From the NCBI GenBank assembly GCA_013001975.1, contig JABDKX010000186.1:1-57253 (forward strand): DNA of 57,253 nucleotides. Direction: 5' to 3'. The DNA is from Saprospiraceae bacterium (GTDB taxonomy: Bacteria; Bacteroidota; Bacteroidia; Chitinophagales; Saprospiraceae). The translations under genes were made by a program, and so were the position numbers. The notes under the pieces are model-generated. The model was given only the letters and a program-made list of their open reading frames with translations. It ran no database searches and was not told where the DNA came from. This document shows, piece after piece, positions 34,516-43,746 of the stretch (positions are counted from its first letter, which is position 1; each line of letters opens with the position of its first letter).

Positions 34516-34560
34516 GTAACTAATAAACGTTAGTGTAAAGCTAATGCTTATTAGTTACAT
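34514..34560. promoter_or_regulatory. Double PaaR-like operator at the paaE promoter
   Basis: Two CTAA-N6-TTAG palindromes lie at 34520-34533 and 34541-34554, 21 bp (two helical turns) apart, inside a long inverted repeat with 20-base arms (34514-34533 and 34541-34560, 2 mismatches). From memory, the thermophile PaaR operator consensus is CNAACGNNCGTTNG; the half-sites CGTTAG and CTAATG match it closely. The adjacent TetR gene product is the likely binder. Confidence 0.75.
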
Positions 34561-34567
34561 GTGCAAA
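34536..34567 (-). promoter_or_regulatory. Promoter of the paa operon
   Basis: On the minus strand, TTTG (34567-34564), 20 bases, then TAGCTTTA (34543-34536), one base off TAnnTTTG. The -7 box lies between and within the two operator palindromes, so a bound repressor would block it. The transcript should start near 34529, about 14 bases before the paaE ATG. Confidence 0.6.
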
Positions 34568-34611
34568 TGAAATGTTGTTCAATTGAGGTTTAATCTGACT
34601 TATCCAAGTTA

Positions 34612-35184
34612 TTATATAATAACACCTTTGAGCAAAGTCACTTTTAATTGTTTTGCTAATTCAATTTTAGAGACACCCTTGTTTTTATTGTACCAAGAAT
34701 ACAACCAATGCAAACTTGATAGAATGGAGTAGAGTGCCAATTCAATGTTAGTATTTTTATCGATGTGTTTTGATTTTTTACAAGCAGATAGAATATTTAG
34801 AAATTGGGCTTCGTATTGGGTGCGTAGTTTTAGATAATTCTTTAGGTCTGGTTCTTCGAGATGGACCCATTCTCCAGTTATTAAAGCAATGCTGTCTCTG
34901 TAAGTGATTGTTAGGTCAACATGGAGGTCGATAAGGGCTTCCAATTTTTCAATATTACTTAGGGTAGATGCTTCGATGTCATTCATGCCTGATGTGAAAG
35001 CATTTGCAATATTGAAAAGCAATTCTTTTAATAGTTCTTGTTTTGATCCAATATGGTTGTAGAGGCTAGCTGCTTTTATACCAACAGCAGCAGCGATGTC
35101 TTGCATACTGGTCGCATTGAAGCCCTTCTTTCTGAAAAGCTTGGCTGATGCTTCTTTTATTATTTGCTTTTTACTCTTTTCCAA
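34612..35184 (-). CDS. paaR: TetR-family repressor, probable PaaR
   Basis: A 190-residue TetR regulator. The HTH is at about 10-55: ASAKLFRKKGFNATSMQDIAAAVGIKAASLYNHIGSKQELLKELL. The C-terminal helical domain (about 60-190) would bind the effector. In known PaaR systems this is phenylacetyl-CoA, whose binding releases the DNA. It is encoded 96 bases upstream of paaE on the same strand with the double palindrome between them, which is the main reason for naming it PaaR. A different TetR regulator is possible, since sequence alone does not define the ligand. Confidence 0.75.
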   Translation of the reverse strand: MEKSKKQIIKEASAKLFRKKGFNATSMQDIAAAVGIKAASLYNHIGSKQELLKELLFNIANAFTSGMNDIEASTLSNIEKLEALIDLHVDLTITYRDSIALITGEWVHLEEPDLKNYLKLRTQYEAQFLNILSACKKSKHIDKNTNIELALYSILSSLHWLYSWYNKNKGVSKIELAKQLKVTLLKGVII

Positions 35185-35226
35185 TTTGATTGTATGAAGT
35201 CATGTACTGAATTAGGCAATGTAAAA

Positions 35227-37305
35227 TTAATAATTTAACATCGATTCAATTTGAACTTTGACTTTATCGGCATTTGGAAGCATAGTTTCTTCCAGCGTAC
35301 TGTTTAATGGAACAGCGGGTAAATTCATTGCCCCGATAACTTTTACAGGGGCGTCCAGGTATTCAAAACAATTTTCCTGAATCAAACTTGAGATGCTTCT
35401 TGCGAAAGAATTATTTTCTGGCTCTTCCGTTACAATTAAGCATTTACTGTGTTTTTTAACCAATTCAAAAATGGCTTTTTCATCCAAAGGCACCAACGTC
35501 CTAAGATCTAAAATAGCTACTTTGTTTTTTACTTTTTTAGAAGCATTTTTTGCCCAGTGTACACCCATACCATAAGTTATGATACACATACTCTCTCCTG
35601 TTGCAACAGCTTTTGGATCGGCATCTTGGACCAAGTTGGCCAATCCTAGAGGAAGTATGTAATCTTTGTCCGGTTCTACAACTTTTGCATCTGATGTGCC
35701 TGGCACTTTAGACCAATACAATCCCTTATGTTCTAAGCAAACGACAGGATTTGGGTCGTGATAAGCGGCTTTTATTAAGCCCTTGAGATCAGCGCCATTA
35801 CTTGGGTAAATAACTTTCAGACCTCTTATATTGGTCACTATTGATTCTACACTGCCACTATGATAAGGTCCACCGCTTCCATAAGCACCAATTGGCACTC
35901 TCAAAATCATACTGACAGGCCATTTGCCATTTGATAAATAATAAGATCTGCTCACTTCGGTAAACAGTTGGTTAAGTCCTGGCCAAATATAATCTGCAAA
36001 TTGTACTTCGACGATAGGCTTTAAGCCGACTGCAGACATTCCAACTGTAGAGCCCACAATAAAAGCTTCTTGAATGGGTGTGTTAAAAACCCTGTCATTG
36101 CCAAATTTTGCAGCCAGGGTTGCCGCTTCTCTAAATACACCACCTAATCTGTGTCCCACATCTTGACCATAGAGCATACATCCTTTATCGTCTCTCATCA
36201 ATTCTTCAATAGCATGAAGTGCGCAATCAACCATAACGGTCTCTTCACCATTCTTTGGTTTTCTAATGCCGCTTTCATTTTGAATCGGCGTTTCTTCGAA
36301 AATGAAATCTGTAATGGATTCAGCAGTAGGGTCGGGCATAGCTTTTGCCTCTTCGTAAGCTAAGTCAACATGCGCTCTAATTTCTTTTTCAATTTTTTTA
36401 ATGTCACTTTTTTTCATTCCATGATCAATTAAATGCTTAATGATCTTAGGATAAGGATCCATCAATTTATCTTCCTCTAAATCATCCCGATACCATTCCA
36501 TTCTAACTCCTGAAGTATGGTGATTGAGTAACGGTACATTTGCATGAATTAAAAATGGTCTTCTTTCTTTTCGGATGGTTTTTATCGCGTACTCTACTGC
36601 TTTGTAAGATTCAATGAAATCACTGCCATCTATGGATAAGGATTCAATGCCATGAAAACCTTGAATAAATTCATGTGCATTTTGAGCTCTTATCTCGTCT
36701 GCTGAAGCTGAAATATCCCATTCATTATCTTGTACCAAATACAAAATGGGTAATTGCTTGAGGGCTGCCATTTGAAAAGCTTCAGATACTTCCCCTTCAG
36801 TGATACAGGCATCTCCTAATGAACAAAGTACCAATGGTTTTTTCGTATTGTCTTCCTGGTCGATGCCAATTAATTCCTTGTATTGCATGCCCATGGCCGC
36901 GCCAGTGGCAGGAATGGCTTGCATACCAGTTGCTGAAGATTGGTGTGGCACTTTGGGTTTGTCTTCGTCTCTGATACTGGGGTGCGCATAATATGTTCTA
37001 CCACCAGAAAAGGGATCATCCTTTTTTGCTAATAACTGCAGCATTAAGTCTTTTGCTGTCATACCTATTGAAAGAATCATAGCATCATCACGGTAGTATG
37101 GAAAAGCGAAATCTTGAGGCAGCAATTGCATGCCTGCAGCTACTTGAATGGCTTCGTGTCCGCGTGAGGTTGCATGCACATACTTTGACACATGTTTGAA
37201 ATTTTCTTCATAAAGTTCAGAGAGATATTTGGCTGTGTATAAATGTTTAAAACCCGACTTTAGTCGCTTGAGTGAAAAGGTATTTTTTCCCTTAGATTTT
37301 AACAT
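35227..37305 (-). CDS. Fused alpha/beta 2-oxoacid dehydrogenase E1
   Basis: A 692-residue ThDP enzyme with the E1-alpha part (about 1-330: TSRGHEAIQVAAGMQL, ThDP motif GDACITEGEVSEAFQMAALKQLP...DNEWDIS) joined to E1-beta (about 350-692: YGQDVGHRLGGVFREAATLAAKFG, EVQFADYIWPGLNQLFTE, then TEEPENNSFARSI). Fused E1 chains of this size are common in Bacteroidota for branched-chain 2-oxoacid dehydrogenase; pyruvate or acetoin E1 are alternatives. The E2 and E3 genes are not next to it. It is divergent from an Lrp-type regulator 135 bases away, which matches the bkd arrangement of other bacteria. Confidence 0.9.
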   Translation of the reverse strand: MLKSKGKNTFSLKRLKSGFKHLYTAKYLSELYEENFKHVSKYVHATSRGHEAIQVAAGMQLLPQDFAFPYYRDDAMILSIGMTAKDLMLQLLAKKDDPFSGGRTYYAHPSIRDEDKPKVPHQSSATGMQAIPATGAAMGMQYKELIGIDQEDNTKKPLVLCSLGDACITEGEVSEAFQMAALKQLPILYLVQDNEWDISASADEIRAQNAHEFIQGFHGIESLSIDGSDFIESYKAVEYAIKTIRKERRPFLIHANVPLLNHHTSGVRMEWYRDDLEEDKLMDPYPKIIKHLIDHGMKKSDIKKIEKEIRAHVDLAYEEAKAMPDPTAESITDFIFEETPIQNESGIRKPKNGEETVMVDCALHAIEELMRDDKGCMLYGQDVGHRLGGVFREAATLAAKFGNDRVFNTPIQEAFIVGSTVGMSAVGLKPIVEVQFADYIWPGLNQLFTEVSRSYYLSNGKWPVSMILRVPIGAYGSGGPYHSGSVESIVTNIRGLKVIYPSNGADLKGLIKAAYHDPNPVVCLEHKGLYWSKVPGTSDAKVVEPDKDYILPLGLANLVQDADPKAVATGESMCIITYGMGVHWAKNASKKVKNKVAILDLRTLVPLDEKAIFELVKKHSKCLIVTEEPENNSFARSISSLIQENCFEYLDAPVKVIGAMNLPAVPLNSTLEETMLPNADKVKVQIESMLNY

Positions 37306-37440
37306 AGATTTCGCTTTGGATGCTAAAAATTAACAAAATTCTGTGAATTATTCTATTTGTTCGTGTAAATATGGTGTTTTGTTCTATAAAATATATAAAA
37401 ACAGTAAATTGCAATATATTATTAAAATAAAACAGTATAA

Positions 37441-37911
37441 ATGACTGCCTTGAAAAGTGTAATCAACAAATTAGATGATATAGATTTTCAGATACTCTCT
37501 GCATTAAAACGCAATTCGAAAATTACCGTAAAGCAATTATCGAGTGAGTTAAATTTGACATCGACGCCAGTATTTGAGCGAATAAAAAAAATGGAGCGGT
37601 TAGGCGTCATTGAGAATTACACCATCAACATTAATGAAGAATTGATTGGAAAGAGACTCATTGCTTTTGCTCATATATCTTTGCTCAATCATACCAAAAA
37701 ATTATTCCACCAGTTAGAAGCTAACTTGTTGGCTATATCTGATATCGTCGAGGTTCATGCTGTATCGGGAAATACTGATTTTATCATTAAGATCCACGTC
37801 AAAGATATGGATGATTATAAAGATTTTATCATGGAAAAATTATTTGACGTTCCTAATATTGGCAATGTTGAGTCATTCATATCATTGAGTATGAAAAAGG
37901 TGGTTGTTTAA
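37441..37911 (+). CDS. Lrp/AsnC-family regulator, BkdR-like by context
   Basis: A 156-residue regulator: N-terminal winged HTH (LDDIDFQILSALKRNSKITVKQLSSELNLTSTPVFERIKKMERLGVI) and C-terminal RAM/ACT-like effector domain (FAHISLLNHTKKLFHQLEANLLAISDIVEVHAVSGNTDFIIKIHVKDMDDYKDFI). Such regulators sense amino acids. The divergent neighbour is an E1 2-oxoacid dehydrogenase, and in pseudomonads the Lrp-type BkdR controls the bkd operon from the same position. A BkdR-like role is therefore inferred. The 135-base shared upstream region is AT-rich with no single strong palindrome. Confidence 0.9.
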   Translation: MTALKSVINKLDDIDFQILSALKRNSKITVKQLSSELNLTSTPVFERIKKMERLGVIENYTININEELIGKRLIAFAHISLLNHTKKLFHQLEANLLAISDIVEVHAVSGNTDFIIKIHVKDMDDYKDFIMEKLFDVPNIGNVESFISLSMKKVVV

Positions 37912-37990
37912 AATATATGATAATTATGCAATTGATTTATTACGGATTCTAATTTTAAAATCTTAAATTGATTGATCTAAATAATAGCTC

Positions 37991-39037
37991 ATGAAATATT
38001 TTTCGATTGTATTATGTATTGGCTTTTTACTTGTGTCTTGTCAAAGTCCTCAAAATGAATCAGTCGATTGTGTAAAGACATCAACCTATCTCGACAACTC
38101 ATTTCAAGGGGATGCTTTTTTAGGCGGCATTAAAATGATAAAAGTGAATACCCCAAAAGGAGACTTTAATGTGTGGACTAAACGAATAGGCAATAATCCT
38201 ACGATGAAAGTTTTGTTATTGCACGGAGGACCTGGAATGACGCATGAAATTTATGAATCGTTTGAAGGTTATTTTCCTCAGGAGGGTATTGAGTTTTATT
38301 ATTATGATCAATTAGGTTCGTATTATAGTGACCAGCCTGATGATTTAAGTCTGTGGGATTTGCCAAGATTCGTTGAAGAAGTTGAACAAGTGAGGCAAGC
38401 ATTAAAATTGGATGAAACTAATTTTTATTTATTTGGTCAATCTTGGGGTGGTATTCTCGCAATGGAATATGCATTGAAGTATCAAGAAAATTTGAAAGGC
38501 TTGGTAATATCAAATATGGTGGCATCAATTCCAGAGTATCAAGCTTATTCTGATGAAGTTTTAGCACCACAATTACCTCCTGAAGTTTTGAAGGAAATAA
38601 TGATGTATGAAGAAAAAGAAGATTACAGTAATCCACGATATCTTGATTTGATTGTAAATAACTATTATACGAAACATATTATTAGAATGCCTGTTGATGA
38701 ATGGCCAGAACCTATTAATCGAGGTTTCAAACATCTTAACCCTGATGTTTATGTGACGATGCAAGGACCCAGTGAATTTGGTATAAAAGGAGATGCCACT
38801 TTAAAGGATTGGGATGTGAAAGATCAATTAAAGAAAATTACAGTGCCCACGTTGTCTGTAGGCGCTGAGTTTGACACGATGGATCCGAAACATATGGAAT
38901 GGATCTCGACTGAGGTAGCAAATGGTCGATATTTACATTGTCCGAATGGCAGTCATCTTTGTCAGTTTGATGATCAGAAAATATTTTTCGAAGGACTTAT
39001 TAAATTTATAAAAGATGTTGATAAAGGTGACTTTTAA
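37991..39037 (+). CDS. Proline iminopeptidase-like alpha/beta hydrolase (lipoprotein)
   Basis: A 348-residue alpha/beta hydrolase with a lipoprotein signal (LLVSC, Cys17). Oxyanion motif HGGPGMTHE (78-86), nucleophile Ser151 in FGQSWGGILAMEY, acid in GAEFDTMDP and catalytic His in PNGSHLCQF are present. The proline iminopeptidase (S33) pattern HGGPG...GQSWGG suggests removal of N-terminal Pro or similar small amino acids from peptides, at the cell envelope. Related epoxide hydrolases or lactonases are alternatives. The gene is single and convergent with the GNAT gene. Confidence 0.88.
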   Translation: MKYFSIVLCIGFLLVSCQSPQNESVDCVKTSTYLDNSFQGDAFLGGIKMIKVNTPKGDFNVWTKRIGNNPTMKVLLLHGGPGMTHEIYESFEGYFPQEGIEFYYYDQLGSYYSDQPDDLSLWDLPRFVEEVEQVRQALKLDETNFYLFGQSWGGILAMEYALKYQENLKGLVISNMVASIPEYQAYSDEVLAPQLPPEVLKEIMMYEEKEDYSNPRYLDLIVNNYYTKHIIRMPVDEWPEPINRGFKHLNPDVYVTMQGPSEFGIKGDATLKDWDVKDQLKKITVPTLSVGAEFDTMDPKHMEWISTEVANGRYLHCPNGSHLCQFDDQKIFFEGLIKFIKDVDKGDF

Positions 39038-39050
39038 TATTTAAAGGTTT

Positions 39051-39611
39051 CTAATCATTTTGCCAATCCCAAAATACGATTTTCCAAATCTCACCACTTG
39101 GGTCAGCATATTCATGAATGATATCGAAACCAATTTTTTCATGGGCTCGAATAGACCTTGGGTTGCGATGTGAAATTTCAGTTAACATGTATGCATATTC
39201 TTGGCTGTAATGCATTCGACTATATTCGTACATTTTCTTAAACAACCCCTGGCTTCTGTAATGTTTAGCAATGCAGACTTGCCCACAGACCAAGTAGTTC
39301 AGATCACCCAGTAATTTTCCTTTATAACTTAATGTGTTCATTTTTTCGAACATAGGAACCAGTACTTGTATGGTTCTTTCAAAATTTCTAGTCATAGACA
39401 GACAATAGCCAACAACAATTCCATTTTCTTCTGCGATGATAGCAGGTGTTTGCGCATTCATTTTAGAGAGGACCTCAAAGTCATGAACGACAGTAACAAA
39501 GCCTTCTGCTTTCAATTCGTTTTCAGAAATGTTTTTTTGAAGGTTAAGTGATTGAAGATTAATTATCCCATTTAGATCTTGAGTGTTATTTGCCAATCTA
39601 ATTTGAATCAT
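39051..39611 (-). CDS. GNAT-family N-acetyltransferase
   Basis: A 186-residue acetyl-CoA-dependent transferase. The GNAT fold is visible from PAIIAEENGIVVGYCLSMTR through the acetyl-CoA loop VCGQVCIAKHYRSQGLFKKMYEY (Q/RxxGxG/A-like: RSQGLF) to LTEISHRNPRSIRAHEKIGFDIIHEY. The substrate is unknown. The end of pdxH-RND operon precedes it (11 bases between its start and the pdxH stop), so it is probably the last gene of that transcript, with no functional link evident. Confidence 0.87.
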   Translation of the reverse strand: MIQIRLANNTQDLNGIINLQSLNLQKNISENELKAEGFVTVVHDFEVLSKMNAQTPAIIAEENGIVVGYCLSMTRNFERTIQVLVPMFEKMNTLSYKGKLLGDLNYLVCGQVCIAKHYRSQGLFKKMYEYSRMHYSQEYAYMLTEISHRNPRSIRAHEKIGFDIIHEYADPSGEIWKIVFWDWQND

Positions 39612-39622
39612 ATAGGCATTAT

Positions 39623-40264
39623 TTAGGGTGCTAGACGATCAAAATGCCACGTCATATCATCGGAGAGTGTATATAGAAATCGATCATGTAACCTGTTTGC
39701 TCTTCCTTGCCAAAACTCAATTGTAGTTGGTTTTAAAACATAACCACCCCAAAAATCTGGTAATGGTAATTGAGTATCTGCTTCAAATTGCTTTGATGTC
39801 TCATCCCATCTTTTCACAAGTTCGTCCTTTGTGATAATTTGACTTTGTGGAGATGCTGTTGCGCTGATCTGGCTTCCTTTTGGACGTGAATGAAAATAAC
39901 TCATCGAAGCATCCTTATTCAACTTTTCAACTGTTCCTTCGATTCTAATTTGTCGCTCTAATTCTTGATACCAAAATACTAAAGCAGCTTGGGGGTTTTC
40001 TAGCAGGTTTTTTCCTTTCTTACTTTCATAATTTGTATAAAAAGCAAATCCTTTTTGACCAAAGCCTTTTAGTAAAACGATACGTGCAGATGGTTGTCCA
40101 TTTTTTCCGACTGTAGCCAAAGTCATGGCGTTCGGTTCTTTAATGCCTGCCTTTTCAGCATCCTGATACCATCTTTCAAATTGAATGATGGGATCAATAG
40201 AAAGAATTTCTTTTGATAATGCGTTTTTTAAATAGTTTTTCCTTTGATCTCCTAAATTATCCAT
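39623..40264 (-). CDS. pdxH: Pyridoxamine 5'-phosphate oxidase
   Basis: A 213-residue FMN enzyme that makes the active cofactor pyridoxal phosphate from PNP or PMP. Family marks: PNAMTLATVGKNGQPSARIVLLKG, FYTNYESKKGKNLLENP, ALVFWYQELERQIRIEGTVE, YFHSRPKGSQISATASPQS, WGGYVLKPTTIEFWQG and the C-terminal RLHDRFLY...WHFDRLAP. Its start is 2 bases after the RND pump stop codon, so it is carried on the efflux operon transcript; there is no obvious link beyond shared transcription. Confidence 0.96.
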   Translation of the reverse strand: MDNLGDQRKNYLKNALSKEILSIDPIIQFERWYQDAEKAGIKEPNAMTLATVGKNGQPSARIVLLKGFGQKGFAFYTNYESKKGKNLLENPQAALVFWYQELERQIRIEGTVEKLNKDASMSYFHSRPKGSQISATASPQSQIITKDELVKRWDETSKQFEADTQLPLPDFWGGYVLKPTTIEFWQGRANRLHDRFLYTLSDDMTWHFDRLAP

Positions 40265-40266
40265 AT

Positions 40267-43200
40267 TTAATTTTCTACATCAAGAATGTCAACATCTTGA
40301 ACAGTTATTTTCGATCGTTTTCTATTTTGAAAATACCATTTCGCTTTATATGCCAACCAATACATAGCTGGCACAACGATTAAAGTTAAGAAAGTTGCGA
40401 ATATGATACCGTAAATTATGGTCCACGCCATGGGTCCCCACATGGCTGTATTGTCACCTCCGAGGAAAAATTGTGGATCAAAACTTTTTACGAAAGAAAA
40501 GAAATTAAAATTAAATCCTATAGCTAATGGGATCAATCCTAAGACTGTTGTTATTGCTGTTAATAATACAGGTCTTAATCTTGTAGCTCCTCCTTCAATG
40601 ACGCAATCCATAACTTCTTGATTACTTAATTCAAACATTGAACTGAAGCCTCTTTCCAGTCGTTTACGCTTGATTAATAAATTGACATAGTCAACTAAAA
40701 CAATGGCATTGTTAACAACAATTCCTGCTAAGGATATAACCCCAACCCCAGAAAATAAAATATTGAATTCTTTACCAGTAATAACGTAACCCAAAAGAAC
40801 ACCTATCAAACTGAAAAGTACAGACATGATAATTATAAATGGTGTTATTAATGAATTAAACTGTGTCACTAATATTATAAAGATGAAGAAAATAGCAGCC
40901 ATGAATGCACTTGATAAGAATGCCATATCTTCTGCTTGCTGTTGTTGCTCACCTGTAAAAGCATAACTGTATCCTTCTTGAAGAGGGTAGTCAGACATAA
41001 GGAGCGCCAATTCAGCATTTATTTCGTTTGCATTATATCCATCAAGCACATTAGAACTTAATGTGATCACTCTTTGTGAATCCACTCTTCGGATCGCGTT
41101 ATATGTTGATGAATAATTGAAAGTAGCGACCGATGAAATAGGAACTTGTACGATTCTGCCTGTCGATTGATCTCTGAATGTAATATTTTGATTGATCAGA
41201 TCAGAAATGTTATTTCTGTATTTTTCATTTAGTCTGATTACAATTGGATATTCATCTTCACCTACTTTAAATTTTGATGCTTCTGTTCCAAATACAGATG
41301 TTCTTAAGGCCCCTGCAATTTGACCAGTGCTCAACCCATATTTTCTAGCGGCTTCTCTATTTATATTTACAAGTAATTCAGGCTTACCCAATTCAACATC
41401 TAGTTTTAATTCTTCTATACCGCCAATATTCTCACCATTAATATGTTTGATTAAATTATCAGTATAAACAAGCAAACTGTCAATATCATCGCCTTTAATT
41501 TCAATGTTGATCGGTTTACCAGCTGGTGGTCCTCCAGCATTTTGATCAACAACAACTTGAATGCCTGGACTTCCTTTAATGGCTGCTCGAATATCTTCCA
41601 TTATTTTCCGACTCGATACTTTTTCGCCGTCGATAACTCTATCCTTGTACTCAACAAATTGGACAGTCATTCTTGCTTTGTTAGGTGTGACGCCTGGTTC
41701 AGGAGGTGTATTAGGATCTGAAGTATTTTCACCAATTTGTGTCAATACAGCTTCTACAATATCTTTATACGGTTCGATGACTTTGGAAACTTTCACTTCC
41801 AATTCCTTCATAGTTTTATTAGTCGCTTCGATATCACTACCAATAGGAAGGTCGACGAATATATTTACATACAAAGGATCTGCTTCAGGAAAAAAGGACA
41901 TCTTCGGCATGAAAGTTACAAACAGTCCGAATGCACCAAAGAGCATTACAAAAGTTAAACCTAAGGTGATCAATGCGTTTTTTCCTCTCAAACACATGCT
42001 TATAAATTTGTTATACCCATTTTCTAAGATTGGTAAGACTTTGTTTTGAAAACCGATGGACATTGGATTTAAAGCAAAGTGGTTTATCATGCTCAAAATA
42101 GCTACTATCATGAGAAGATTTCTCATCCAATAAATTTGAGCGACATGACTTAAGCTGGCTAATATTAACATGATAACAAAACCCAATAAGATGTTTTTTG
42201 TCTTTTTCTTTTTGGCTTTATCATCTGCTTCGCCTTGATCAACTTTCATAAATCGACTTGTAAAAACAGGATTGATAACAAGGGCAACAAATAGTGAAGA
42301 ACTTAACACAATGATTAAGGTAATCGGCATGTATTGCATAAATACACCCATGATGCCTGGCCAAAAAAGCAGTGGTAAGAAAGCTGCTAACGTAGTAGCT
42401 GTAGACGCTATAATCGGCCATGCAACTTCACCTGCACCATACTTTGCTGCTGAATTGCCATCGTTGCCATTTTGCATATAACGATATATGTTTTCAACCA
42501 CAACAATACCGTTATCAACCAATAAACCGAGGGCAAGAATCAGTGAGAAAAGTACAACGATATTCATCGTGACACCAAAAATGTTTAAAATCAAAATTCC
42601 AGTTAACATTGATAATGGTATCGCGATGCCAACGAAAATGGCATTTCTAAGTCCTAAGAAAAATAATAAAACAAGAATTACAAGGATAACACCTGAGATA
42701 ATACTATTTTCTAGATTGGTTACTTCATTTCTAGTGTATACAGAAAGGTCATTAAACAAGCTGACACTAAGTCCTGATGGTAATCTGGTTTCTGCAGACT
42801 CTATGACATCTTTTATTTTATCTGCCGTGGATAAAAGATTTTCACCGCTCCTTTTTATAACATCTAAAGAAATAACAGGTAAAACACCAGATCGTGAATA
42901 AGAGGTTCTTTCTTCAAAACCGTATTCTACCTCCGCAAAGTCTTTAAGATATATTGATCTTTGTTTTTCAGCTGTAATAATTAAGTTTTCTATTTCATCC
43001 ACCGTTTTAAATTGTCCAACGATTCTGACTGCGCGTCGATAATCATTATTGATGATTTCACCTCCTGACATCGTGACATTCTCTCGAGCAATGGCATTTT
43101 CAATATCATTAAAGCTCACCTTAAGCGATTGCATTTTGAGTAAGTCAATATTTACTTTGACTTCTCTTTCCAAGGCTCCTTTCATCTCAGCTTCGGATAC

Positions 43201-43737
43201 TTCTGGAATGTCTTCAAGTTTGTCTTGCAGATACTCTGCATAACTTCTCAAATCATCCATAGAGTAATCACCTGAGATGTTTACCGTTACAATGGGAATT
43301 TCGCTGAAGTTAACCTCAAAAACATCAGGATCTTGATCCAAGTCTGTAGGTAATTCTTTCTTTGCTTTATCAACAGCATCTTTGGTTTTTTGCACAGCAA
43401 TATCGATATCTATTTTACTATCAAATTCAGCAATTATTACTGAGAAATCCTGCACACAAGTTGACTTGATATTTTTAATACCGACTATTGAACTGATTTC
43501 TTGTTCAATAGGACGTGCGATTAAATTTTCTATTTCTTCTCCTGAGTTTCCAAAGTATGGCGTATTGATATAAACAGTTGGTAACGATGCTTCGGGATAT
43601 TGCTCCTTTGGCATTTTTTGGTAACTCTGTAATCCAAATAGCATTATCATAAATGCGATTAAGAAAACACTGGTACCATTGTCAACCGAAACTGAACTTA
43701 ATTTGAATTCTCTTAACTCTTGAATTAATTTTTTCAT
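40267..43737 (-). CDS. RND efflux pump permease (AcrB family)
   Basis: A 1156-residue inner-membrane pump. The N-terminal region (SSVSVDNGTSVFLIAFMIMLFGLQSY) is followed by the periplasmic porter parts and two six-helix membrane blocks. Helix 4 shows the proton-relay pattern LALGLLVDNGIVVVENIYR, and the second half has LAGIVVNNAIVLVDYVN. The linker around DDKAKKKKTKNI is longer than in AcrB, and two extra helices sit between the halves (FVIMLILASLSHVAQIYWM; LMIVAILSMI). It works with the adaptor and TolC gene products just upstream. Substrate range is unknown (drugs, bile-like compounds or metals); the lack of the CusA-type Met cluster argues against Cu/Ag. Confidence 0.93.
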   Translation of the reverse strand: MKKLIQELREFKLSSVSVDNGTSVFLIAFMIMLFGLQSYQKMPKEQYPEASLPTVYINTPYFGNSGEEIENLIARPIEQEISSIVGIKNIKSTCVQDFSVIIAEFDSKIDIDIAVQKTKDAVDKAKKELPTDLDQDPDVFEVNFSEIPIVTVNISGDYSMDDLRSYAEYLQDKLEDIPEVSEAEMKGALEREVKVNIDLLKMQSLKVSFNDIENAIARENVTMSGGEIINNDYRRAVRIVGQFKTVDEIENLIITAEKQRSIYLKDFAEVEYGFEERTSYSRSGVLPVISLDVIKRSGENLLSTADKIKDVIESAETRLPSGLSVSLFNDLSVYTRNEVTNLENSIISGVILVILVLLFFLGLRNAIFVGIAIPLSMLTGILILNIFGVTMNIVVLFSLILALGLLVDNGIVVVENIYRYMQNGNDGNSAAKYGAGEVAWPIIASTATTLAAFLPLLFWPGIMGVFMQYMPITLIIVLSSSLFVALVINPVFTSRFMKVDQGEADDKAKKKKTKNILLGFVIMLILASLSHVAQIYWMRNLLMIVAILSMINHFALNPMSIGFQNKVLPILENGYNKFISMCLRGKNALITLGLTFVMLFGAFGLFVTFMPKMSFFPEADPLYVNIFVDLPIGSDIEATNKTMKELEVKVSKVIEPYKDIVEAVLTQIGENTSDPNTPPEPGVTPNKARMTVQFVEYKDRVIDGEKVSSRKIMEDIRAAIKGSPGIQVVVDQNAGGPPAGKPINIEIKGDDIDSLLVYTDNLIKHINGENIGGIEELKLDVELGKPELLVNINREAARKYGLSTGQIAGALRTSVFGTEASKFKVGEDEYPIVIRLNEKYRNNISDLINQNITFRDQSTGRIVQVPISSVATFNYSSTYNAIRRVDSQRVITLSSNVLDGYNANEINAELALLMSDYPLQEGYSYAFTGEQQQQAEDMAFLSSAFMAAIFFIFIILVTQFNSLITPFIIIMSVLFSLIGVLLGYVITGKEFNILFSGVGVISLAGIVVNNAIVLVDYVNLLIKRKRLERGFSSMFELSNQEVMDCVIEGGATRLRPVLLTAITTVLGLIPLAIGFNFNFFSFVKSFDPQFFLGGDNTAMWGPMAWTIIYGIIFATFLTLIVVPAMYWLAYKAKWYFQNRKRSKITVQDVDILDVEN

Positions 43738-43746
43738 GACAGTTGC

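Noticed and set aside
41561-42049. 162-residue plus-strand frame, and another at 42488-42901, inside the RND pump gene
   Set aside because: They are antisense to an intact, conserved pump gene, and their composition is what would be expected of a reversed membrane protein.
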